From: Lachnospiraceae bacterium
Lineage (GTDB): Bacteria > Bacillota > Clostridia > Lachnospirales > Lachnospiraceae
DNA: 64,000 bases
Direction: 5' to 3'
NCBI GenBank assembly: GCA_017542245.1
Contig: JAFXXN010000173.1
Span: 1-64,000, forward strand
Position 1 is the stretch's first letter. The number at the start of each line of letters is the position of its first letter. This document shows, in pieces, positions 24,880 through 32,086 of this stretch. The translations under genes and the position numbers were made by a program. Under the pieces are notes generated by a model. The model was not told the origin of the DNA. It ran no database searches and worked only from the letters and a program-made list of their open reading frames with translations.

Positions 24880-25728
24880 TCAGTACATGAACCTGATACT
24901 ATCATATATTTCCTTGAAATTAATTCTACACTTACCATCCCAAATATTTACCTGAACCTTATCATCAAATGTGTATTCTACGGGATAGGGAGATTTTTCA
25001 AAAAAATAGACAATTACTTTCTTTGTTTCAGGAACTACCATCCAGTACTCCCTAACACCTGCGTTTTTATACTTATTTAGTTTGCGAATAGTATCGTGAT
25101 ACCAATTTGAAGGCGATACTACCTCTATGATAAAATCAGGTGCTCCGTAAATTCTTGCCTTAGTTACTTTGTTTTTATCACATACAACAAATACATCCGG
25201 TTCAACAACAGTTTTGTCATCACAGTCCAGTTGCACGTCCATAGGAGCGCAAAAAGCCATGCAAGATCCCTTATTAGCTCTTATATGATTGCATAATGAT
25301 GTCGCTATTTGAAGATTAAATTGCTGATGTATAGCTGTAGGTGAAGACATATCATAAAACACACCATCTATCAGTTCAACCCGGATATCATCCGGTAAAG
25401 CCAGATAGTCTTTGAGCGTCTTGTTGTGTTTATTTAAAGCCAATGCACTTGTCCCATCGGTAGCCAAATACTCGGCTTCATTTTCCTCTGTCCTACTTAT
25501 AGAATCTTTTTCTGCAATGTCGCAATTATAAGAATTCTCGACAGTAACATTTTCCTTTTTTCGTTCAAAAAATTTACTAAGAGCTTCAAGAGTGATTCTG
25601 CGAGGAGTATATGTAGTTCCGCTGAATACTTTCTGGATAGTACTTACCGGAACTCCGGCTTTTTCCGCTATATATTCATTAGAATAACCATAATCTTTTT
25701 TTATTTTTATCATTTCCCGAATAGTCAT
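24880..25728 (-). CDS. XRE-type HTH fused to a Uma2-family PD-(D/E)XK nuclease-like domain
   Basis: 282 residues. An N-terminal HTH (about 1-55: IAEKAGVPVSTIQKVFSG) is joined by a polar linker to a Uma2 (DUF820) domain from about residue 105. Nuclease-fold signatures VELIDGVFYD, VEPDVFVV and PDFIIEVVSPSN followed by RKLNKYKNAGVREYWMV are all present, so the PD-(D/E)XK core seems intact. Most Uma2 proteins lack the HTH. The start at 25728 has GGAGG nine bases upstream. The biological role of Uma2 proteins is not established. Confidence 0.82.
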   Translation of the reverse strand: MTIREMIKIKKDYGYSNEYIAEKAGVPVSTIQKVFSGTTYTPRRITLEALSKFFERKKENVTVENSYNCDIAEKDSISRTEENEAEYLATDGTSALALNKHNKTLKDYLALPDDIRVELIDGVFYDMSSPTAIHQQFNLQIATSLCNHIRANKGSCMAFCAPMDVQLDCDDKTVVEPDVFVVCDKNKVTKARIYGAPDFIIEVVSPSNWYHDTIRKLNKYKNAGVREYWMVVPETKKVIVYFFEKSPYPVEYTFDDKVQVNIWDGKCRINFKEIYDSIRFMY

Positions 25729-25881
25729 ATGATACGCGCCTCCATTATGAAAAATAACATAAATAAACACTTATCATCCATAAAAATACCATTTATTATA
25801 CACCATACAAATATAATGCCATATTAGTGCCATTTTGTCAATAAAAAACTCTATCAGCTTAGCAGGCGGTTTGTTTGTATG

Positions 25882-25932
25882 TACCTGCGATGTATATACC
25901 AGCGATACACCTGTGATACCAAAAATGATACA
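25882..25932. repeat. Degenerate short tandem repeats upstream of the HTH-Uma2 gene
   Basis: Variants of CC(T/A)G(C/T)GATAC recur: CCTGCGATGTA, CCAGCGATACA, CCTGTGATACC and AATGATACA. Spacing is 12-15 bases. They could be binding sites for the HTH-Uma2 protein, 150 bases upstream of its gene. The rest of the 25729-26074 gap holds a terminator hairpin and no gene. Confidence 0.4.
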
Positions 25933-25964
25933 AAATTAGGTTAGACCCTTTATGGAATCTAACC
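25932..25964 (-). terminator. Hairpin after the CFI-box protein gene
   Basis: GGTTAGA pairs with TCTAACC over a 12-base loop. On the minus strand it is followed by TAATTTTG. Confidence 0.55.
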
Positions 25965-26074
25965 CTTTGAGCTTAGCTAATAACATTTGTTGTGAATAAT
26001 AACATCGCATATTAAATTATAAATCGCATATTTTTACAATTTCAATGTTTTAAGTCATAATTTAAGCATAATCT

Positions 26075-27298
26075 TTAATCCTCATAGCTTGACGATTCAT
26101 ATCCTCTTTCTATTAGATTTTTAACCATTCGATCCAATTTTTTCTTCCAAATATTTCTAAACCACCCTTTATCTCCAAACCACTTTACGAGTGTTGGACT
26201 AATGGCATAATAAAATCTAATAAATCCACGCCCATACCAAGTTTTTGAAAGACTGTAGTCACGAAATCTTCTTAAAGTCCATACTTCAGGGCAATCATAA
26301 CTTCCATAAACAGCAGTAGCTATATAGCAGCCTTTTTTACCATAAATATTAAATTGCGGATTTATCTGTCTGATTTTTGCTTTCCATTCATATATTTTCT
26401 GATTATTAGGTTTCAATATATTACTTTCTGGTCTAAAATACGAATACCTATTTGTACTTGGATTATATAAACAACCATAAGAATTATTAATATGTGTCGC
26501 AACAATAATCATACTATTATATTTTTCACAAGATTTTTCTGAGCTTATATTCAGCGAAAGCTGAATCAATTCTATAATTATATATCCTCTATCCATGAAA
26601 GACTTCCATTCTTCCTTTGTCGGATGAGGATCTGATTTATACTCTTTTAAAACAACATTTTCCCATGCTAATAATGCACTTGAATATATATAATCTCCGA
26701 TTTCTTTTGAGAAATCACCTGCTATTCCACCCCATTTAGATACTACTTCATAATTATATTTAGTAAGCAGAGAAATCTTTTCTTCTGTATTTTTTAAATT
26801 TGCTTTTGTAGGATTCGCAACAAAAGTATCACAACATAATTTTACAATCGAAATAAGAAAAGGTACCATATACTCTGAAGCATTCTTTTCTAATCTTGTT
26901 TTTTCCTGCTCCGGTGCATTTTCTATAGATTTTGTAAAACAGTTAATTACTTCATCTACACGCAAAAAATCTACCGTAGACTGCCTTCCAGCAGATTTTC
27001 CTTTTAAAAACCAAGCCATATAATCCTTTAAATCACTTTCAAGGATTTTATTACAATAACTTTCAGACTCTCTAAAATTATTTGACGCAAAGGCACTCTC
27101 AGCCATTTGATAGTAATTTACCAAACGCTCTGAATCATCGATTTTAACTGCACTACCTGAAACATCAACAACACCTTCAATTAAAAGTTTTTTCGCCTCT
27201 TCAAGAGTATATTTTGCTCCACAGAATTGACATACAAAAACACCATCTTGTTTAATAAGGTCAGAATTTCCACACATTTCACATCTTATCTGCTTCAT
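26075..27298 (-). CDS. Zinc-ribbon protein with TPR-like middle and CFI-box C-terminal domain
   Basis: 407 residues. The N-terminal zinc ribbon has CEMCGN...CQFCGAKY (four cysteines, residues about 6-28). A helical TPR-like region follows (YYQMAESAFASNNFRESESYCNKIL). The last 80 residues begin GCYIATAVYGSYDCPEVW and continue RRFRDYSLSKTWYGRGFIRFYY, which is the CFI-box-CTERM domain found at the end of many otherwise unrelated bacterial proteins. Its role is unknown. The ATG at 27298 has GGAG eight bases upstream. Confidence 0.75.
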   Translation of the reverse strand: MKQIRCEMCGNSDLIKQDGVFVCQFCGAKYTLEEAKKLLIEGVVDVSGSAVKIDDSERLVNYYQMAESAFASNNFRESESYCNKILESDLKDYMAWFLKGKSAGRQSTVDFLRVDEVINCFTKSIENAPEQEKTRLEKNASEYMVPFLISIVKLCCDTFVANPTKANLKNTEEKISLLTKYNYEVVSKWGGIAGDFSKEIGDYIYSSALLAWENVVLKEYKSDPHPTKEEWKSFMDRGYIIIELIQLSLNISSEKSCEKYNSMIIVATHINNSYGCLYNPSTNRYSYFRPESNILKPNNQKIYEWKAKIRQINPQFNIYGKKGCYIATAVYGSYDCPEVWTLRRFRDYSLSKTWYGRGFIRFYYAISPTLVKWFGDKGWFRNIWKKKLDRMVKNLIERGYESSSYED

Positions 27299-27346
27299 AT
27301 TCATTTCTCCTCTTATAAAAATATCCTATTCACTATTTTAGTATTT

Positions 27347-27811
27347 TCATTTATAGCTTTCAAATGCCTTCTTTAGCAAAGCATTTAGAATTAACTTAGA
27401 TTGTGGAACCTCATTAAATGCTAAGTATGAAGCTTCAAATGTTCCGTTTATTTTGTCTAGGACAAACTGTATTCTTGCCTTTACTTCTGTGTTCATATAC
27501 ATACAATAACCTGTAAACTCAACAACATCTAGATTTTCTTTCGCATTGTCTGCGTTCCCATTACCATCATTATTGGAGCCCTCTTGTGTTCCAACAAAAT
27601 ACTTCCATGTTGGAGATGAAAAGAATGATGTAAATGCTTGCTCATACGAAACATCCGGATACAAATTGGGATGCCCGCCTTTTACCATGAGTACATTCTC
27701 ATCATCTAAATCGAAAAAGTTCGCCGCTTGATCAGTAAAATCACTAAAATCACATCCTGACATCATTGCCATAATCATTATTATCAATAAAACATTAATT
27801 AGTCTTTTCAT
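27347..27811 (-). CDS. Small lipoprotein under the c-di-GMP riboswitch
   Basis: 154 residues. A signal peptide with lipobox MSGC is followed by an acidic region (DFSDFTDQAANFFDLDDENVLMVKGGHP) and a C-terminal domain of mixed strands (VVEFTGYCMYMNTEVKARIQFVLD). No family name is recognised. The ATG overlaps the HTH gene stop by four bases and has GGAAAGGAG upstream, so the two are translated from one mRNA. The product is a candidate c-di-GMP-controlled surface protein. Confidence 0.7.
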   Translation of the reverse strand: MKRLINVLLIIMIMAMMSGCDFSDFTDQAANFFDLDDENVLMVKGGHPNLYPDVSYEQAFTSFFSSPTWKYFVGTQEGSNNDGNGNADNAKENLDVVEFTGYCMYMNTEVKARIQFVLDKINGTFEASYLAFNEVPQSKLILNALLKKAFESYK

Positions 27812-28026
27812 GCCTTTTCTCCTTTCCCATATATCTTCCGCCAACCCTTATACTCTCCGGATTTTACTCTTGAATCAACCGGTCTTTCCATTTCCTCTGG
27901 GATTAGCCAAACCCTTCCTGCTCGTTCTGCTTCTGGAATTTTTCCCAAAGTACAGTATTGTGATACTGCCCTTATGGAAAGTCCCCATTTCTCAGCTGCT
28001 TCCTTTGTCGTCATATAGCCTTTCAT
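27808..28026 (-). CDS. Small helix-turn-helix (excisionase/MerR-like) protein
   Basis: 72 residues. MTTKEAAEKWGLSIRAVSQYC is a winged-helix first half of the MerR/excisionase type, followed by AGRVWLIPEEMERP, the usual beta-wing of HTH_17 proteins. A basic Lys/Gly tail ends the chain. The ATG at 28026 has GGAGG seven bases upstream. The gene sits directly behind a riboswitch and terminator. It probably binds DNA, but target and function are unknown. Confidence 0.75.
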   Translation of the reverse strand: MKGYMTTKEAAEKWGLSIRAVSQYCTLGKIPEAERAGRVWLIPEEMERPVDSRVKSGEYKGWRKIYGKGEKA

Positions 28027-28045
28027 ACTCATACCTCCTTGTGAT

Positions 28046-28084
28046 AGTAAAAAAGCACTGTAGCCTTTAGGACTACAATGCTTT
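28046..28084 (-). terminator. Attenuator terminator of the c-di-GMP riboswitch
   Basis: On the minus strand AAAGCATTGTAG pairs with CTACAGTGCTTT (one T-G) and is followed by six T. It lies between the aptamer and the HTH ribosome binding site, so it can stop transcription before the gene. Confidence 0.85.
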
Positions 28085-28097
28085 AACAATCAATTCA

Positions 28098-28192
28098 GTA
28101 TAGGTGCAGCTGGCTGACATGAGAAAACATCCTTGTATTACTTTTAGTCCCTAAAGCTTTGCGTCACATCTTTTCAGATGTTTTGCTATAAT
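28098..28192 (-). ncRNA. Cyclic di-GMP-I (GEMM-I) riboswitch aptamer
   Basis: Read on the minus strand: a P1 pairing TATAG/CTATA, then GCAAAAC, a hairpin ACATCT-GAAA-AGATGT with the GNRA tetraloop, the invariant GACGCAAAGC, GGGACTAA and a closing GTCAGCCAGCTGCACC. These are the landmarks of the GEMM-I class in the right order and spacing. The G before CAAA, equivalent to G20 of the Vibrio Vc2 aptamer, favours c-di-GMP over cGAMP. It precedes the HTH-lipoprotein operon, with a terminator between. Confidence 0.9.
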
Positions 28193-28206
28193 TTTTTAAT
28201 ACATTG

Positions 28207-28235
28207 ATTATAAGCTTTATAAAGAAAAATGTCAA
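28207..28235 (-). promoter_or_regulatory. Consensus promoter of the riboswitch transcript
   Basis: TTGACA, a 17-base spacer and TATAAT on the minus strand. Transcription would begin just upstream of the aptamer. Confidence 0.85.
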
Positions 28236-28304
28236 TAAAAATTTTATAAACTCCAATTTAAAACACCTTGTTTAAAAAATCTCTTCCATGATATCTTAAT
28301 TATC

Positions 28305-28874
28305 TTAGTCTTTGCCCAATTTGTATAATACAATATATCCGGTTGCTATCAAGCCTACACCTAATATTACAAATATTACTTCTTTGCTTCCACTTATAAC
28401 CAAGAATATTATACCTGCTAATGCCAAATAAGACATCCAGAGTATAATAATCCCCTTCGCAGTTTTTCTATCTAATTGAGAATCATCCCTTATTGAAAGA
28501 AGTTTTGTCAAAAAAACCATTATCGGCAGGCTTATCATTACTCCCACAATAAACCAGATATATTTACTGTTCTCTGATTCTTTCAAAGTTCCTATTATAG
28601 CAATAATAATAATTACAAGAGTAATCAAAGTATACAGACCTAGAAAAACCAAGAGTATCTTATTTCTTAAATCATCATGCTCCAGTTCTGTTTTCCTTAT
28701 ATAGGTCCGGTACTCCTCTTTTCTTATCTCGGCTTCGTCAATATTTCTGTAAATATACTCTCTTCTTTCATTAATACTTTGCCCTAAAAGAGGACTTCCG
28801 CAGTAAGGACAGAATCTAATCTCATTTCCCATTTCCAATCCTGCTCCGCATGAAGGACAGTAAATCTTTGTCAT
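28305..28874 (-). CDS. Zinc-ribbon membrane protein of unknown function
   Basis: 189 residues. An N-terminal zinc ribbon with CPSCGAGL...FCPYCGSPL is followed by a charged helical linker to about residue 65, then four membrane helices to the end. The layout is typical of small membrane proteins with a cytoplasmic zinc ribbon. No family function is known. The ATG at 28874 has GAGGAG eight bases upstream; two nearer starts are too close to it. Confidence 0.7.
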   Translation of the reverse strand: MTKIYCPSCGAGLEMGNEIRFCPYCGSPLLGQSINERREYIYRNIDEAEIRKEEYRTYIRKTELEHDDLRNKILLVFLGLYTLITLVIIIIAIIGTLKESENSKYIWFIVGVMISLPIMVFLTKLLSIRDDSQLDRKTAKGIIILWMSYLALAGIIFLVISGSKEVIFVILGVGLIATGYIVLYKLGKD

Positions 28875-28959
28875 TTCCATCACTCCTCTCTTAGGGTCTG
28901 ATTTCTTTCTGCATGTATTATATCAATATTATTGCCTAAGATTTAAAAACGGATTCCAT

Positions 28960-30975
28960 TTACCTATCCTCAAAATAAAACTCTATTGAATTAAAGTATG
29001 GTAGTATTTTTTCTTCTATCTCATCTTTAGCCCCAATGTGAGTAAGATTGGGAGCATAAATACTATAATAATATTCAGTCGCATAGAAAAGTTTTCCATC
29101 ACTAAATAAAAGAACTTTTATTTTAGCATATTTACCTAAATTTTTCTTTTTTTGTTTTAATTCTATATATATTCGCGATCCTCCTGTATTGTAATGAACA
29201 GCCTCCACGGCATCCGTGTCCCCAGCCCAAATTGATTCGTACGAATACTCAGAAAATGAGTATAAATAGCTATTATTTATATATCCATTTCTGACACGTA
29301 AAATAAAAACATTATTTTTTCCTTTTGTTAAAGAAATTGAATCTGTACCGTAATCATAAATATTTCCCTTTTTATCTTTTATATAAAGTACTAAATCAAC
29401 ATCTATTGTTTTTTTTGCCTCAACCACATAGACAAGATATTCATATTTTTCATCGCTGCTTGTATATCTGTATGAGTTTATCACTTTATAAGCACTAGTA
29501 TCATTTAATTTTGGAATAAAAGGTTTAACTGACAACACTCCACTTCCGTTTGCCATATAAACGGTTCCTGATTCTTTGTCTGTAACTTCTTTATTACAAG
29601 CAACCTGCCCATTAGTATCAGAATAATAGTAATTGGACCCTATATAAGTAAATCTATCTGTAATAAGTGAACCATCGTCCTCAAATATATAAAGCTGACC
29701 TTTTATCTTTGTTAAGCCCTTTCCTATTGAGTGCCCATTCTTATAATAATATTTTTTACCATTTTCAGTAATCCAACCGCTTATATCTTTTATAGTTCTA
29801 CATTCAATTTTCTTAGACAGTTTTTGTTCTGTTACAACTCCGTTTTCTTTGGCATTTACCGCTATTTTAAAATAATAAACCGTGTCCGGATTTAACTTTT
29901 TTACGGTATATGTTGTTTTTTTAGTCTGTTCTAGAAATATATATTCCTTTTTTTCTGAATCATACATATATACCGAATAGCTTTTTGCATTTTCAACACT
30001 ATTCCACGCAAGGCTTATTTTATTTGTTTCAGAAGTATATGTAATACCTGTAGGCGCATCTAACTTCCCTACCTTTACTTTACATTTCAGTTTTTCATCT
30101 CCCAGCTTAACGATTATAGTTGCTTTTCCTGAAGATACAGCAACAAGATTTCCATTTTTTATCGCTACTACCCCACTATCAGACGAACTGTATTGTGGCT
30201 TCGCTTTTGATCCAATTATATTAATCTTAATTTTTTGTCCCTTAGTAGCAATAATCGAGTCATTTGATAAACTACTACTATTAATTATTACTTTACATTC
30301 AAGGACTTGTGCGCCAACTTCTGCAGTAATATAAGCTATTCCTGGTTTCAGAGCTGTTATTTTACCATCCTGAACAGTAGCAATTTTTTTGTCACTTGAT
30401 TTCCATTTGACATCATTACATCCTTCAACAAAGTTTATAATTTCCTCCCCCGAATACATCTCTAAATTATTAAATTTTATTTTATTGGAAAGCACTTCAA
30501 CTTTCCAATACTGAGACCAACTTCCTACTTGGGCAATGATAGCAGCTATTCCCGGATTTAATGCCGTGATATTTCCGTTACTATCTACACATACTATTTT
30601 ACTATCCGTAGAAATCCACTTTACATCAGTAGTAGAATCTGAAATCTTAAGGACTTCTTTTTCACCCGAATAAAGTCTTAAATCAATATCTGAATTCGTT
30701 CTTGATAATACTTTCGCTTTAAAACTAACTGATGTATTATGGTAAGTTCCTATTGGTACATCAACTATATTGTTTTCTGCCTCTGGCATCAATATCGTTG
30801 CACTTAAACCTGATTTGTCGGCGTATACAAAATCTCCCAAATTATATATTCCACTGTGAATAGGCTCGTTTGCATAGATCTTCATATCTGTAATTGAAAC
30901 GCAGATAATTGAAAATAATGCTATTGCAAAACATGATAATGTTTTTATTATATTTCTACACATCGTTCTTTTCAT
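28960..30975 (-). CDS. Large secreted protein with Big2, Fn3 and choline-binding-like repeats
   Basis: 671 residues. A signal peptide (1-36, IYANEP) is followed by an N-terminal strand region, then three Big2-like repeats (WISTDSKIVCVDSNGNITAL; WKSSDKKIATVQDGKITAL; YSSSDSGVVAIKNGNLVAV), a fibronectin type III domain (APTGITYTSETNKISLAWNS) and two wall-binding-type repeats (GWITENGKKYYYKNG; YIGSNYYYSDTNGQVA). The C-terminal 180 residues are unrecognised. Domain order fits a surface adhesin or scaffold. AAAGGAG precedes the ATG at a slightly long distance. Confidence 0.8.
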   Translation of the reverse strand: MKRTMCRNIIKTLSCFAIALFSIICVSITDMKIYANEPIHSGIYNLGDFVYADKSGLSATILMPEAENNIVDVPIGTYHNTSVSFKAKVLSRTNSDIDLRLYSGEKEVLKISDSTTDVKWISTDSKIVCVDSNGNITALNPGIAAIIAQVGSWSQYWKVEVLSNKIKFNNLEMYSGEEIINFVEGCNDVKWKSSDKKIATVQDGKITALKPGIAYITAEVGAQVLECKVIINSSSLSNDSIIATKGQKIKINIIGSKAKPQYSSSDSGVVAIKNGNLVAVSSGKATIIVKLGDEKLKCKVKVGKLDAPTGITYTSETNKISLAWNSVENAKSYSVYMYDSEKKEYIFLEQTKKTTYTVKKLNPDTVYYFKIAVNAKENGVVTEQKLSKKIECRTIKDISGWITENGKKYYYKNGHSIGKGLTKIKGQLYIFEDDGSLITDRFTYIGSNYYYSDTNGQVACNKEVTDKESGTVYMANGSGVLSVKPFIPKLNDTSAYKVINSYRYTSSDEKYEYLVYVVEAKKTIDVDLVLYIKDKKGNIYDYGTDSISLTKGKNNVFILRVRNGYINNSYLYSFSEYSYESIWAGDTDAVEAVHYNTGGSRIYIELKQKKKNLGKYAKIKVLLFSDGKLFYATEYYYSIYAPNLTHIGAKDEIEEKILPYFNSIEFYFEDR

Positions 30976-31047
30976 AATTATTTTTGCTCCTTTTCTTTTT
31001 TATCTTTTATTTCAATTTTGTTATTTATCTTAATGTCTCACTGTTTT

Positions 31048-31893
31048 TTATTTCTTCAACTCAATCTTATCGACCCATGCACTTGGAATTGTTATAGTAG
31101 CTCCCGAAGTTGCAGTATATGAATATAATCCAAGTGAATATCCATATATTGTAATCTTATCATCCTCAAGTAGTCTGAAGGTTAGAATCGAAGGATCATA
31201 TGCACAATATAATACTGTATCATAACTGTTATTTACAGCAAGTCGGATATGCGTTTCATTTGTCCCTTCCAGAACTTGAAGAACTTTACCTGAAAATTTT
31301 ATTTTCTTTGCAATATAGTCATCAGGTGTTCTGGCAAGCTGGTTATAGGTTATCCCTGTATTATAGCCCTTTTTCTCTTCCTCTTCTTTCTTCTTCTGTT
31401 CTTCTTCCTCTGCCTTTTTCTTTTTTTCCTCTTCTTCCTTTATCTTCTTTTCAGCCTCGATTTTTCTGGCCTCGGCTTCTTTTTCATCTAATTCTTCAAA
31501 TGGCTGCATTTTCTTTTTGTACTCCGAATACTCCGTATTCAAAGTGTTATATTGCCCCTGCAAATAATCATACTGATTTTGTAACTTGTCGTATTTATCA
31601 GACATATCATCATAAAGTTTTTTCTCTTCGGACATATCGATATTAAGCATTTTATTTTCTTCAGTTAATTTATCGTATTCTTTGTCTTTACTTTCTATTT
31701 CCGATTTTAAACCTGCGTTTTCCTCAGTAAGTTTTTTAACTTCTGATTCTGTATTTTCCATTTTAGTTTTTATGCTGGTAAGCTCTTCTGAGACTTTGTT
31801 ATATTCAGCTTGTGTTACTACGGCCTCCGAATTGCCTGAACATGCACATAACAACATACACAGTACAACAATTATCAACATAGTTTTCTTCAT
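31048..31893 (-). CDS. Coiled-coil lipoprotein with OB-fold-like C-terminal domain
   Basis: 281 residues. Signal peptide with lipobox LCAC. Residues about 30-150 form a long coiled coil (KLTEENAGLKSEIESKDKEY...). Next comes a highly charged Glu/Lys run of about 40 residues. The C-terminal domain (TGITYNQLARTPDDYIAKKI, KFSGKVLQVLEG, DKITIYGYSLG) resembles the nucleic-acid-type OB fold seen in many Firmicute lipoproteins. It probably projects from the membrane through the wall. GGGGG precedes the ATG. Confidence 0.75.
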   Translation of the reverse strand: MKKTMLIIVVLCMLLCACSGNSEAVVTQAEYNKVSEELTSIKTKMENTESEVKKLTEENAGLKSEIESKDKEYDKLTEENKMLNIDMSEEKKLYDDMSDKYDKLQNQYDYLQGQYNTLNTEYSEYKKKMQPFEELDEKEAEARKIEAEKKIKEEEEKKKKAEEEEQKKKEEEEKKGYNTGITYNQLARTPDDYIAKKIKFSGKVLQVLEGTNETHIRLAVNNSYDTVLYCAYDPSILTFRLLEDDKITIYGYSLGLYSYTATSGATITIPSAWVDKIELKK

Positions 31894-31968
31894 AAAAAAG
31901 CACCCCCAATTCATCTTTTCTTTCTTTTAACTACTCCTATATTCTACAATATTTTTTCACTGTTTTGG

Positions 31969-31983
31969 TGTGCTGTCAGCACA
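31969..31983. promoter_or_regulatory. Palindrome TGTGCTGtCAGCACA between divergent genes
   Basis: A perfect 15-bp palindrome with a single central base, 75 bases from the lipoprotein start and about 50 bases upstream of the kinase -10. It is a candidate operator for either gene. No regulator can be assigned. Confidence 0.5.
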
Positions 31984-32015
31984 AATTTAGCGGTATATTT
32001 TGCCGCATAAACAAC

Positions 32016-32045
32016 TTGCCAATGTATACTGATTTGTGATATTAT
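32016..32045 (+). promoter_or_regulatory. Kinase promoter with a block shared by the second XRE gene
   Basis: TTGCCA, an 18-base spacer and TATTAT. The 27 bases from CCAATGTATACTGATTTGTG onward match a block at 34446-34473 with few changes. The shared block is longer than promoter elements require, so it is probably also a binding site. Confidence 0.65.
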
Positions 32046-32086
32046 GACTGTGTTGGATTTTTATTCAAAGTAAAGAGGTGTGTCGG

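Noticed and set aside
24664-25080. A 138-codon plus-strand frame across the repeat array
   Set aside because: It runs through the promoter and repeat array of the AAA ATPase gene and into the 3' end of the Uma2 gene; no ribosome binding site.
27347-28026. HTH plus small overlapping gene as a toxin-antitoxin pair
   Set aside because: The second product has a clear signal peptide and lipobox, and the operon is under a riboswitch; nothing resembles a toxin family.
28046-28084. Reading this hairpin as the end of the zinc-ribbon gene's transcript
   Set aside because: It lies downstream of a strong promoter and a complete aptamer and directly before the HTH ribosome binding site, so it is an attenuator of the HTH operon.
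23623-28874. A prophage or integrative element
   Set aside because: No integrase, attachment repeats, structural genes or replication genes were seen; accessory origin remains possible but unproven.
31370-31450. A microsatellite or CRISPR-like repeat
   Set aside because: It is the Glu/Lys-rich coding stretch of the coiled-coil lipoprotein (GAA/GAG/AAG codons), with no spacers.
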